A stretch of DNA of 37,484 nt from Clostridia bacterium (GCA_024404245.1 JAKSQH010000014.1:1-37484), one strand, 5' to 3'; counted from the stretch's first letter, positions 1-7,059 are shown. The notes: a model not told the origin generated them from the letters alone. Program-made: numbers and translations.

Positions 1-32
1 TGGGATGAGGAGACGGGGATGTATTATCTGAG
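1..32 (+). repeat. Rhs core direct repeat, copy 1 (partner at 1943-1974)
   Basis: These 32 bases match 1943-1974 at 30 of 32 positions, differing only at positions 19 and 27 of the repeat. Both copies encode WDEETG(M/L)YYLR of the Rhs core, immediately upstream of a variable toxin tip. Such homology can allow recombination that swaps tips. Confidence 0.85.
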
Positions 33-711
33 AAATCGCTATTATTCAGTCCAATTCTCTCGTATGCTCAATAGTGATAGAATCGAGGTTTTGTTTAGTC
101 AAGACATCTCACTAGCTAACCGGAATCTATTCAGTTATTGTGATAACGATCCAGTGAATCGTTCCGATAGTGATGGTAATTTGTGGAATATTGTTATTGG
201 CGCTATTGTTGGTGGTGTTATCGGCGCTGCTGTCTCTGTTGCAACACAGTTGATTACAACAGGAGTGGTTGATGGCTCTCAAGTTGCGGTAGCAACGATC
301 AGCGGCGCAATATCCGGTGGGTTTGCAGCTACGGGCATAGCAGTTGGGGGGCAGATGGCTGTTAACGGAGTTATCGGTGCCGTTTCCGGCATTGCCGATT
401 ACTGTTTTGGTACCCCCAAGGAGAAGTTTTCTGTTTTTGAAATGCTGAAGGAAGCTGTAAATGGGGCAGGTGTTGGCATTGTCTCCGGATGTATTGGCGG
501 AAATGGTACTGGAAGTATACATCTGGCATCTTCTCGAAAAGCACTGATTCGAGCTCTGAAAAAAGGAAAGCCTTTGCGAAAGGCACTGAAATACTGGTAT
601 TCCCAGACGTTGAAGGAGTCTATTAACTGTGGCAGAGCGGCAATTCCGGCTATTTTTCACGCTGCTGTTCCGGGAACGATCGTCTCACTTTGTTCACATG
701 AAGAGGAGTGA
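1..711 (+). CDS. Rhs protein C-terminus with glycine-rich membrane-type toxin tip (5' end outside window)
   Basis: Only the last 236 residues are present; the frame is open at base 1. The first ~55 residues are the end of the Rhs-associated core: WDEETGMYYLRNRYYS, then a SYCDNDPVNRSDSDGN block that marks the boundary between the conserved shell and the variable tip. The tip (~57-236) is a long glycine/alanine-rich hydrophobic stretch with repeated small-xxx-small spacing, a second glycine-rich patch, and a short basic tail (KALIRALKKGKPLRKALKYW). In Rhs proteins the core is a shell from which the tip is released and delivered to a neighbouring cell. I infer a membrane-acting toxin, or a glycine-zipper pretoxin segment followed by a very small toxin; no known catalytic motif is visible. 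The stop codon overlaps the GTG start of the next gene, the usual toxin-immunity arrangement. Base composition is AT-rich compared with the core. Confidence 0.8.
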   Translation, partial: WDEETGMYYLRNRYYSVQFSRMLNSDRIEVLFSQDISLANRNLFSYCDNDPVNRSDSDGNLWNIVIGAIVGGVIGAAVSVATQLITTGVVDGSQVAVATISGAISGGFAATGIAVGGQMAVNGVIGAVSGIADYCFGTPKEKFSVFEMLKEAVNGAGVGIVSGCIGGNGTGSIHLASSRKALIRALKKGKPLRKALKYWYSQTLKESINCGRAAIPAIFHAAVPGTIVSLCSHEEE

Positions 712-1376
712 TAGATTTGAAAAAGAGCCACTATACTACGCTTTGGAGTATATTGTTTGCTGTGTGTGTGTTGATGACACTTCTGGATTCGATTCTTGGG
801 AAAATTGCTGTTTTGGCTTTACCTGCTATGATGCTTTATATATCGATTCATGCCTGTATCCAAAAAACAGAATTGCCATGGGAAAGCTTAAATAATTTTC
901 TGATAATATTCATCTCTATTTTTATCGAGATGCTATTTGACCGCTATCGTTACTATTCAGAGCCGGAAGGTATCACTTACCTTATTATCCTTGCTATCAG
1001 CCTTCCAATATCCTGCATAAATGTGGTTGCTTTCTGTCGAAGAAAAAGTAAAAAAAGAGTTGGTAAAAGCCTGGCTGCAATCGTGATGATTCTATATTTA
1101 ACACTTATCTGGTGCGAAAGGACTAATGTTGTTTTTGCCACGAGTCCAGCTCAAATAGTAATCGCCTCTGTTGAATCAAAAGAAACCAGGACACCAAGAG
1201 CAATATTGAATTGCAAAGCTGACCTGAAATATACAGATAATGAAGGGAGCGAAACTCTTATTTGGATACCAATTAGCTATACGCGATATAAATCTATGCA
1301 TCAGGGAGACAATGTCCATTTGGCATATGGGAAGGGCTGTTTGGGTTTCTGTTATTATGCTCTTTGCAGCGAATAG
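708..1376 (+). CDS. Candidate membrane immunity protein for the upstream Rhs tip
   Basis: A 222-residue protein not assigned to a family. Four or five hydrophobic helices fill residues ~8-145 (for example TTLWSILFAVCVLMTLL, FLIIFISIFIEMLF and LAAIVMILYLTLIW). A soluble C-terminal part of ~75 residues follows, ending GDNVHLAYGKGCLGFCYYAL. The GTG start shares bases with the TGA of the toxin frame (GTGA), and AAGAGGA lies at 701-707 just before it, so the two genes are probably translationally coupled. A TTG at 717 is a weaker alternative start. Position directly behind an Rhs tip and the membrane topology suggest an immunity protein that neutralises a membrane-acting toxin. This is inference from context, since no immunity family is recognised. 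Confidence 0.6.
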   Translation: MIDLKKSHYTTLWSILFAVCVLMTLLDSILGKIAVLALPAMMLYISIHACIQKTELPWESLNNFLIIFISIFIEMLFDRYRYYSEPEGITYLIILAISLPISCINVVAFCRRKSKKRVGKSLAAIVMILYLTLIWCERTNVVFATSPAQIVIASVESKETRTPRAILNCKADLKYTDNEGSETLIWIPISYTRYKSMHQGDNVHLAYGKGCLGFCYYALCSE

Positions 1377-1440
1377 TATTCCACAATATGATATGGTTGC
1401 TGATTTGCCTTTTGAAGTATATTTTACGTTTATATACCTT

Positions 1441-1570
1441 TACGGCAACGCCGGATGGAAAGACCAGCTGACGAGTTTTGACGGGACGACCATAACATGA
1501 CAGTATCGGCAACCCGCTGAATGACGGAACATGGATCTACACCTGGGAGCACGGCAGGCAGCTGCGGCAG
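1441..1570 (+). pseudogene. Frameshifted start of an orphan Rhs core cassette
   Basis: Recognisable Rhs repeat sequence begins abruptly at 1441 (YGNAGWKDQLTSFDGTTIT) and hits a TGA at 1498-1500. Conserved sequence resumes in another frame from 1499 (DSIGNPLNDGTWIYTWEHG). Inserting two bases (TA or AT) at about 1498 would restore the expected ITYDSIGN. No ribosome binding site or start codon precedes it. It therefore looks like the left end of a displaced C-terminal cassette, not of a functional gene. The switch from AT-rich to GC-rich sequence near 1441 marks the cassette junction. Confidence 0.75.
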
Positions 1571-2653
1571 ATGAGGAGAGGGAACGAGGAAATCGTCAGT
1601 TTCGAGTACAACGAGGAGGGATTGCGCACAAAGAAAACAGCGAGGAGCACAGGGGAAACCGAATACATCCTGCACGGCAAAAACATAACGCACATGACAC
1701 AGGGCAGTCACACGCTGCACTTCTACTATGACGCGCAGGGCAAGCCGGGTATCGTGATCTATGACGGCACGGCATACGGATACCTGTACAACCTGCAGGG
1801 CGATGTGGTGGCGCTTGTTAACGGAAGCGGCACAAAGGTTGTTGAATACACATATGACGCCTGGGGCATGCCGACAGGCAAGACCGGAACAATGGCTGGG
1901 ACACTGGGAACGGTGCAGCCGTTCCGGTACAGAGGGTATGTGTGGGATGAGGAGACGGGGCTGTATTACCTGAGGAGCAGGTATTATAGGGCGGAGTGGT
2001 GCAGGTTCCTGAGCGCCGATGCGTTGATAAACGGAAACCTGTATATTTATGCATCAAACAACCCGATTATTTACATCGATGAAAATGGTTATGACACAAC
2101 TTATTCACTTGCGGGCACTACTGCTTTGCATAATGTAGTAGTTGAATTAGTACGAGCTATAGTTAAAGGAACGACCATTAGAGCTGAGACTGGTATACTT
2201 GGAGCTGGACCTCATGGCGGGTATGGATATCCGGATGTGATAGATTCAGAAAAAAGAGCATGGGAAATCAAATTTAACAACACTTCATATGGTCTTAGAT
2301 CAGGCACCGCACAGGAAAATCGGTATACAAATGGAACTGGCTTCAGTCCGGGATATCCTGTTTACATTGAACCTTTTGATTATGTTCTTGATGGTATACA
2401 AGGAAAAGTTACTGTAAATAATGGTTCAATTGAAACAGGCGATGCTGGAGTGGTATACTATGAATTTATACCAAAGCCAAGAACTGTGCCTGTTTATGAG
2501 TTTGAACCAGCTTATGAAACCGAAAAAGAACATAATTTCGGAAAATCAGTTTTAACAATAGGTGCTTACGCACTAGTTGCTGTAACTATGTTTACACCTG
2601 TTTGGGGCGACGAAGAGGTGGCTCTTGGATTATTGATGCTTGTTGCAAATTGA
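1571..2653 (+). CDS. Orphan Rhs core fragment with predicted PD-(D/E)XK nuclease toxin tip
   Basis: The open frame is counted from ATG 1571, but homology continues upstream in the same frame to 1499, so this is probably not a true start and no Shine-Dalgarno is visible. Residues ~1-175 are YD repeats and the Rhs-associated core (PFRYRGYVWDEETGLYYLR, then NNPIIYIDENG). The variable tip follows. It contains GGYGYPDVID and, nine residues after Asp222, WEIKF: Pro221-Asp222 with Glu232-x-Lys234 matches the catalytic signature of restriction-endonuclease-fold nucleases, and Glu206 upstream could complete the site. Polymorphic toxins of this fold (Tox-REase families) cut nucleic acids. The last ~35 residues are hydrophobic. 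The core part is GC-rich and the tip AT-rich, the mosaic expected of a swapped cassette. It may be silent unless recombined onto a full-length rhs gene. Confidence 0.7.
   Translation: MRRGNEEIVSFEYNEEGLRTKKTARSTGETEYILHGKNITHMTQGSHTLHFYYDAQGKPGIVIYDGTAYGYLYNLQGDVVALVNGSGTKVVEYTYDAWGMPTGKTGTMAGTLGTVQPFRYRGYVWDEETGLYYLRSRYYRAEWCRFLSADALINGNLYIYASNNPIIYIDENGYDTTYSLAGTTALHNVVVELVRAIVKGTTIRAETGILGAGPHGGYGYPDVIDSEKRAWEIKFNNTSYGLRSGTAQENRYTNGTGFSPGYPVYIEPFDYVLDGIQGKVTVNNGSIETGDAGVVYYEFIPKPRTVPVYEFEPAYETEKEHNFGKSVLTIGAYALVAVTMFTPVWGDEEVALGLLMLVAN
1943..1974 (+). repeat. Rhs core direct repeat, copy 2 (partner at 1-32)
   Basis: Matches 1-32 at 30 of 32 positions and lies just before the second variable tip. 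The two copies stand in the same orientation, so recombination between them would delete the first tip and its immunity gene and place the nuclease tip on the upstream rhs gene. Confidence 0.85.
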
Positions 2654-2762
2654 TGATTTTTTCCATAGAATGGCGTATGCTTTATCTTACCTGTTTCTCA
2701 TCAACAACATATTAGTAAATCGGGCTTTGGTGCTGCGATTGATATACAAGGAGGGCCATATA

Positions 2763-3602
2763 ATGCGAAATAGGATAGGAATACTAGTTCATTTCAACTT
2801 GAATTCGAAGCCTTTAGCTGCCATTACAATAGCAAAATACTTACTGGAAATGTTGTCAGTTATTGTGCTTGACGGCAGCTCTTATAAAATTGTGATGGAA
2901 ACCAGAATTACTGATTCTTTCTCTTCTGAAAAAACAGAAATGACTGATCTGGAATTCTCTATTGACGAGATAATAAAACACATCGATCCGTCCGTATGTT
3001 ATATTTCCATTAATATCTGTAATTCAAAAGGTGTCTGCGCATCATCTTATGGGAGTATCGTCAGATCAAGTGGCTTGACGCAGCCTATGATAGGACATGA
3101 GCAAGCAATATTCACACTTGTCAATGCTGATCTTTGGAAAAAACGGGCAGAACCGTTGATAAAAAAAATAAAGGATATGTGCAGTGATGCTCCTCATATC
3201 ACATATGTCGCTATTGATAAAGAGAATATTTCACCAAAATCTATATATATCGCCAATATAAGGCTGTTTTCTAATCCTTATTCCGCTTCGGCTATTGATC
3301 CTGAAAGCCGAATTCCCGGAATATACTGGGCACAGTATATTAATAACAGCATGCTTGATCAGAATATCAGGAAGAGAATATCTGAAGGGATTTGCAGTAC
3401 ACCTGATATCATATGTGAAGAAATAGGAACAGGATTTTGGATTCAGACCGCTCCTGCCATACAGGCCGATTCTATCGATCATCAAAAAGCTGCTTGCAAA
3501 ATCCTTGAAATTGAAACACAATCTTATGTTATTGATGAAAATATTATTCGTAGTTATAGAAAACTGGAACCATTTTTATTCGAGAAATTCCCATTAATAT
3601 AG
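2763..3602 (+). CDS. Candidate immunity protein for the nuclease-like Rhs tip
   Basis: A 279-residue soluble protein with no signal peptide or membrane helix and no family I can name. The start is ATG 2763, set by AAGGAGGG at 2748-2755 with seven bases of spacing. The frame is open further upstream to 2640, but that part lacks a ribosome binding site. It begins MRNRIGILVHFNLNSKPLAA. It is AT-rich, like the toxin tip before it and unlike the Rhs core pieces on both sides, and starts 109 bases after the toxin stop. A cytosolic protein behind a nuclease-type tip fits an immunity role, since nuclease toxins act in the cytosol. The size is large for an immunity protein, and the functional call rests on position alone. 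Confidence 0.55.
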   Translation: MRNRIGILVHFNLNSKPLAAITIAKYLLEMLSVIVLDGSSYKIVMETRITDSFSSEKTEMTDLEFSIDEIIKHIDPSVCYISINICNSKGVCASSYGSIVRSSGLTQPMIGHEQAIFTLVNADLWKKRAEPLIKKIKDMCSDAPHITYVAIDKENISPKSIYIANIRLFSNPYSASAIDPESRIPGIYWAQYINNSMLDQNIRKRISEGICSTPDIICEEIGTGFWIQTAPAIQADSIDHQKAACKILEIETQSYVIDENIIRSYRKLEPFLFEKFPLI

Positions 3603-3640
3603 AGTCTACTCCTAACGGTTCATTTGGGGCAATCATTAGT

Positions 3641-4255
3641 GACACTGGCCCCCGTTATCAGAACGGAAACAGCAGCAGCTACACATACAGTACATCCGGC
3701 GGCATGACCCACCGGCTCCTGACCCGTGCCAAAGGCCCGGAAGAGATCATCGCGGATTTCACTTACGGGAATACCGATACCGCCGACGGTTCGGGTCTGC
3801 AGCATGTTGTGCTGACCGCCAAATGCTGGGACGGTATCAGTACAATCGCATCAAATACAAGCTATGAATACGGACCGGATCTCTGCCTTGTAAAAGATGA
3901 AATAACAGGCAATACACTGCGTTATCATTTCAATGACAACGGCAACTGCACCGGTGTGGATGACGGTCTCGGCTATGCCGTGTTCGCGGAATACGATCAG
4001 AGCGGAGCGAACGCGGACGCGCCCGTGAACTACGTGACATCCGCCTCACGTATCCAGCGTGTGGTCAACAACCTGCTTGCTGACGGGCTGCTGTGCAAGA
4101 CCGCAGGAAGCGCGTGGACAAAGCACGGCACCGGAACGATCGAGCAGATGTATAACGGCAGCGGCTTCGGGCGGTATGAAAGAAAGTTCACGGTCGCCAA
4201 CGGCAATACATTATTTCTGAGTCAGACGGTCAGCGTGACCGCCAAAAAGACATAA
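3641..4255 (+). pseudogene. Internal Rhs fragment without start or toxin tip
   Basis: The frame 3602-4255 is open; from ~3641 it reads as an Rhs-type shell segment (YQNGNSSSYTYSTSGG, TSYEYGPDLCLVKDEITG, NDNGNCTGVDDGLGYAV), typical of the middle of large Rhs/YD proteins. There is no ribosome binding site or convincing start, and no core or tip follows: the frame ends in QTVSVTAKKT and a stop directly at the edge of the mini-element. Sequence is GC-rich again after the AT-rich immunity gene. I read it as what remains of a second or earlier rhs copy, cut on the left by the cassette junction near 3610-3640 and on the right close to the element at 4256. Confidence 0.7.
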
Positions 4256-4531
4256 AAGACAAAGGGACGGTTCTGCTGTCTTGTCATTCTCGTATGTTTT
4301 TGATATGATGGTATTATCAGTAAAGCAAACGAGGTGGACAACCATATGCCGAGAGCAGCCAGAGCGAAGTCCGAAGTGATGGTCTCCGGACAGTCGTGAC
4401 AGGATTGTTATTGCGGCACTGGAATCAGGTATTTCTATTCGTCAGGTATCCCGATTGACAGGCATCAGCAAAGCTGTTATCGAACGCATCAGGAAACAGT
4501 GAACAAGACAGCAGAACCGTCCCCGTGTCTT
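4256..4531. mobile_element. REP-type (TnpA-REP/RAYT) transposase mini-element, non-autonomous
   Basis: About 276 bases are bounded by imperfect inverted ends: 4256-4284 and 4503-4531 share GGGACGGTTCTGCTGTCTTG in opposite orientation. Inside are the two ends of a Y1 transposase gene with the middle missing. An ATG at 4346 opens MPRAARAKSE, the usual N-terminus of Firmicutes TnpA-REP proteins, and stops at 4397. A second piece, 4395-4502, encodes DRIVIAALESGISIRQVSRL and continues into a helix-turn-helix ending ERIRKQ, the usual C-terminus. The catalytic HUH and Tyr region is absent, so the element could only move with a transposase supplied from elsewhere. It sits directly after the broken Rhs fragment. 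Confidence 0.8.
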
Positions 4532-4533
4532 AT

Positions 4534-4570
4534 GGACCTGCCGCGCACAAAGCGGCAGGTCCGTTTTCTG
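4534..4570 (+). terminator. Rho-independent terminator
   Basis: A perfect 11-bp stem, GGACCTGCCGC (4534-4544) with GCGGCAGGTCC (4552-4562), a seven-base loop and GTTTTCTG after it. On the plus strand it closes the Rhs/mini-element region. It lies 55 bases beyond the stop of the convergent GNAT gene but has no T-run in that direction. Confidence 0.8.
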
Positions 4571-4625
4571 TGTGCTGATGAATATACAGTCATATGCAAA
4601 AACCGTGCCGGCGACAGCATTCCCG

Positions 4626-5153
4626 TTATTCGTGTTTTTCGAAAGTGATCCGGTATATATCCGCGGTTTCTCCCCTGTATTCGAAGCTTCTTTCCAAAAT
4701 ACCGCCGTTTCGGATAATCGTCTTCACGGAAGGCGTATTCGTCCGTTCAACAGACAGCTGAAGAGAGGAAAGGCCCGCCTCCCGGGCAATACACAGGATC
4801 CGTGAAAGCATAGCGGTCGCGTAACCTTTTTTTCGTTCACCCGGCCGCACGCTGTATCCGCAGTGACCGAAATCTTTCAGGAAACCCTTCAGTTCGTGTC
4901 TGAAGTCAATAATGCCGACGATTTCTCCGGCGTCATTCACAGCGAAGAATGTATCTGTCAGCACCCAGTCAGGATTGACAGCTGCCGGATCCGCGTTCTT
5001 TTGCACATTCCGGAGCCACTCGTCATAATCATCAATCGTGTCCAGCATTTCACTGCCGTTAATCACTTTTTCCCCGTAGTCAAAAAACTCCTTTTTAAAC
5101 GCTTCAGCCTTCCCGCGGTGTTCTGCCGCCGGCCTGATCAGATATATGTTCAT
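4626..5153 (-). CDS. GNAT-family N-acetyltransferase
   Basis: A 175-residue acetyltransferase. The acetyl-CoA pyrophosphate-binding motif is clear at GYSVRPGERKKGYATAML (R-x-x-G-x-A), preceded by a beta-strand region with VGIIDFRHEL and followed by LSSLQLSVERTNTPS and a NGG turn, the usual GNAT order. The substrate is not evident; the family acetylates amines of small molecules or protein N-termini. ATG 5153 is preceded by AGGAGA at five bases. It starts 13 bases after the rpiB stop, so the two are probably cotranscribed, and the tetR gene before them may be in the same message. The full domain is present and no key residue seems lost. Confidence 0.85.
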   Translation of the reverse strand: MNIYLIRPAAEHRGKAEAFKKEFFDYGEKVINGSEMLDTIDDYDEWLRNVQKNADPAAVNPDWVLTDTFFAVNDAGEIVGIIDFRHELKGFLKDFGHCGYSVRPGERKKGYATAMLSRILCIAREAGLSSLQLSVERTNTPSVKTIIRNGGILERSFEYRGETADIYRITFEKHE

Positions 5154-5166
5154 ATGTCTCTCCTGT

Positions 5167-5643
5167 TTACAGAATCTCTCTGTTATTTATTAATGCATCC
5201 GCTTGCTGCTCGATCTGCGCTACTCTCCTGATATGTTTCTCCTCATTGGAAAACGGTGTGCTGAGAAAAGTATCCACAATGTCCAGCGCGGTTTTTTCTC
5301 CGATAATACCCGCGCCCAGGGCAAGTACATTCGCGTCATTATGTGACCTGGTCAAATATGCCATTGTCGTATCAGTGCAAACCGCGGCCCGGATTCCGCG
5401 AATCTTGTTGGCAACCATGGATATACCGATTCCCGTTGTGCACAGAACAATCCCCTTCTCAGCCTTTCCGCACGCGACAGCATCGGCAACCGCGCGCCCG
5501 TATTTCGGATAGTCACAGCTGTCGGCGGTATGGCATCCGGCATCATTGATCTCATGCCCATGTTCCTTCAGGTGAGCGATAACGGTTCTCTTCAGCATGT
5601 ACCCCCCGTGATCTGAACCGATTGCGATTTTCGTATGAATCAC
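5167..5643 (-). CDS. rpiB: RpiB/LacAB-family sugar-phosphate isomerase
   Basis: A 158-residue enzyme of the ribose-5-phosphate isomerase B family, which interconverts ribose 5-phosphate and ribulose 5-phosphate in the pentose phosphate pathway; relatives act on allose 6-phosphate or galactose 6-phosphate. Visible signatures are GSDHGG (9-14) and VLCTTGIGIS with the catalytic cysteine at 68, then NKIRGIRAAVC and SHNDANVLALG. Length is normal. The start is a GTG at 5643 with AAAGG four bases upstream; no nearby ATG would keep the first strand. It lies 42 bases after tetR and 13 before the GNAT gene. The exact sugar phosphate is uncertain because the whole LacAB_rpiB family shares these motifs. 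Confidence 0.88.
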   Translation of the reverse strand: MIHTKIAIGSDHGGYMLKRTVIAHLKEHGHEINDAGCHTADSCDYPKYGRAVADAVACGKAEKGIVLCTTGIGISMVANKIRGIRAAVCTDTTMAYLTRSHNDANVLALGAGIIGEKTALDIVDTFLSTPFSNEEKHIRRVAQIEQQADALINNREIL

Positions 5644-5685
5644 CGTACCTTTCTGTTCTAATCAAAAAACACGGCTGTGATTATG

Positions 5686-6258
5686 TTATTTCCTTTCCGG
5701 GCATTTACCCGTAAGAACCGAAATAATATTGTTCCTGTAATTCATCGCATAGTTACTGTCGATGTCCACTACCTTCGACCACATCCGCAGCCCCTGATAG
5801 TAATACAGGATCATCTCAGCAACCGCTTCCGCATTGACTTCGGCATACTCTCCGGTACTGATTCCGTATTCAATCAAACGCGTCCACCGGTTTTTGGCTC
5901 TGTTTTCAATATCCGCAAACACATGTCTGTTGTCACCTGTATTCGCGAATTCATATATTGCCAGGCTCAGCGAGTTCTCCTTATGCAGTATCTCATTTTC
6001 CACTGCAGTGAGTGTGCTTTCAAGGATTAATAAGGCACTTTCCCTGTTATTGATCCGTTCGTCAAAGGAATAGTGATCCGTTATCAATTCCCTGAATATC
6101 TCCGCCGTGGATGAATAATGCCTGTATAGTCCTCCCCTGCTGAGTCCCGTACGTTCACAGATATCTGACATTGTCACATCCTTAAAGCCTTTTCCCGCAA
6201 ACAGGTGTTTTGAAGCCTCAAGTATGGCTTTTTTTGTTGTATCACCTTTCCCGGACAT
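5686..6258 (-). CDS. TetR/AcrR-family transcriptional regulator
   Basis: A 190-residue repressor. The TetR DNA-binding domain spans residues ~8-55: KKAILEASKHLFAGKGF, then VTMSDICERTGLSRGGLYRH, ending in the usual LYRHYSS and STAEIFRELI. The remainder is the helical ligand-binding and dimerisation domain, whose ligand cannot be read. ATG 6258 is preceded by AAAAGGGGGG. Two GACA-CTGA-TGTC type palindromes lie over its own promoter (6283-6324), so autorepression is very likely. Downstream genes are rpiB and a GNAT, probably in the same transcript. The ECF transporter gene transcribed away from it could also be a target, because a related half-site lies at its start site. Confidence 0.92.
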   Translation of the reverse strand: MSGKGDTTKKAILEASKHLFAGKGFKDVTMSDICERTGLSRGGLYRHYSSTAEIFRELITDHYSFDERINNRESALLILESTLTAVENEILHKENSLSLAIYEFANTGDNRHVFADIENRAKNRWTRLIEYGISTGEYAEVNAEAVAEMILYYYQGLRMWSKVVDIDSNYAMNYRNNIISVLTGKCPERK

Positions 6259-6282
6259 ACGTTACACCCCCCTTTTCAAGAA

Positions 6283-6333
6283 GCGACACTGATGTCACTT
6301 TTTATTATGCGACATCAGTGTCGCTTTTGTCAA
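6283..6333 (-). promoter_or_regulatory. tetR promoter with two TetR operators
   Basis: On the minus strand the -35 TTGACA (6328-6333) and -10 CATAAT (6304-6309) are 18 bases apart. GCGACACTGATGTC (6283-6296) and GACATCAGTGTCGC (6311-6324) form a perfect 14-bp inverted pair, and each copy is itself a GACA-N4-TGTC palindrome. One site fills the -35/-10 spacer and the other covers the transcription start, a strong repression arrangement. Confidence 0.85.
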
Positions 6334-6392
6334 TATCGTATTTCCCGAAATCAGCGCCTGTATTTCAAGATGTCATTACATCGTTGTACCAC

Positions 6393-6422
6393 TTGACCGT
6401 TCTCTTTTCTCCGTGCGATAAT
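6393..6422 (+). promoter_or_regulatory. Promoter of the ECF S-component gene
   Basis: TTGACC (6393-6398) and GATAAT (6417-6422) are 18 bases apart. The predicted start near 6429 falls at the edge of the inverted repeat 6428-6459 and leaves a leader of ~100 bases. Confidence 0.65.
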
Positions 6423-6427
6423 ATGCA

Positions 6428-6459
6428 CATCAGTTCACACCTGTTATGATGAACTGATG
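6428..6459 (+). promoter_or_regulatory. Inverted repeat at the ECF gene start site, possible operator or leader hairpin
   Basis: CATCAGTTCA (6428-6437) pairs perfectly with TGAACTGATG (6450-6459) around a 12-base loop. Its ACTGATG core is shared with the two TetR operators ~110 bases upstream, so it may be a weaker site for the same regulator. It could equally form an RNA hairpin at the very 5' end of the message. Confidence 0.5.
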
Positions 6460-6531
6460 CCCGTAAATCAGTCGCAACGGCATCCGTTCCCGTTCGGAAT
6501 GATGCTGATCATTTTAAAATGAGGTTGTTCG

Positions 6532-7059
6532 ATGTCATCAAAAAGCAATCTTTTCCGTATGATTCTCGGAGCCATGTTTCTGGCTCTGGCACTTCTTCTT
6601 CCCTTTCTTACCGGGCAGATTCCCCGGATCGGGAACGCGCTCTGCCCTATGCATCTTCCTGTGCTGCTGTGCGGTTTCTTCTGCGGTCCGTGGTACGGGC
6701 TGACCGTCGGTCTGATCGCGCCGCTGCTTCGTTTCGTTCTTTTCGGTATGCCTCCGCTGATGCCGACCGGCGTCGCGATGTGCTTCGAGCTCGCCGCGTA
6801 CGGTCTTACGTCCGGCATCCTTTACAGGGTTCTGCCGCGGAAGAAACCGTATATCTATGTCGCCCTGACCGGCGCGATGCTGGCCGGGCGCGTTGTATGG
6901 GGAATCGTTGAAATCATTCTTTTCGGGTTCGGAAATTCGGGTTTCGGATGGGCGGCATTCATGTCCGGCGCTTTTCTGAATGCCGTTCCCGGGATCATTG
7001 TCCAGATCGTTCTGATACCGGTGCTGGTCATGGCACTGGAAAAATACACAAGCGGATAA
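6532..7059 (+). CDS. ECF transporter substrate-binding (S) component
   Basis: A 175-residue, very hydrophobic protein with about six membrane helices and the S-component pattern: an N-terminal helix GAMFLALALLLPFLTG, then NALCPMHLPVLLCGFFCG and a WYGLTVGLIAPLLR helix. S components bind a vitamin or metal and dock on a shared EcfA-EcfA'-EcfT energy module, which is not in this window. The MHLPVLLCGF region resembles pantothenate- and folate-type S components, but the substrate is not certain. ATG 6532 follows GAGG at 6521-6524. It stands alone between the TetR regulatory region and a convergent gene, with its own promoter at 6393-6422. Confidence 0.85.
   Translation: MSSKSNLFRMILGAMFLALALLLPFLTGQIPRIGNALCPMHLPVLLCGFFCGPWYGLTVGLIAPLLRFVLFGMPPLMPTGVAMCFELAAYGLTSGILYRVLPRKKPYIYVALTGAMLAGRVVWGIVEIILFGFGNSGFGWAAFMSGAFLNAVPGIIVQIVLIPVLVMALEKYTSG

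Noticed and set aside
127-660. An open frame antisense to the Rhs tip as a possible antitoxin
   Set aside because: Its product is Asn/Ser/Cys-rich with no ribosome binding site, the result of reading glycine/valine codons backwards.
2640-2762. A longer N-terminus for the second immunity candidate
   Set aside because: The frame is open, but AAGGAGGG at 2748-2755 points clearly to ATG 2763 and the upstream part overlaps the toxin stop.
6340-6531. A riboswitch upstream of the ECF gene
   Set aside because: Only a simple 10-bp hairpin is visible; no TPP, FMN, folate or other conserved riboswitch core could be recognised.
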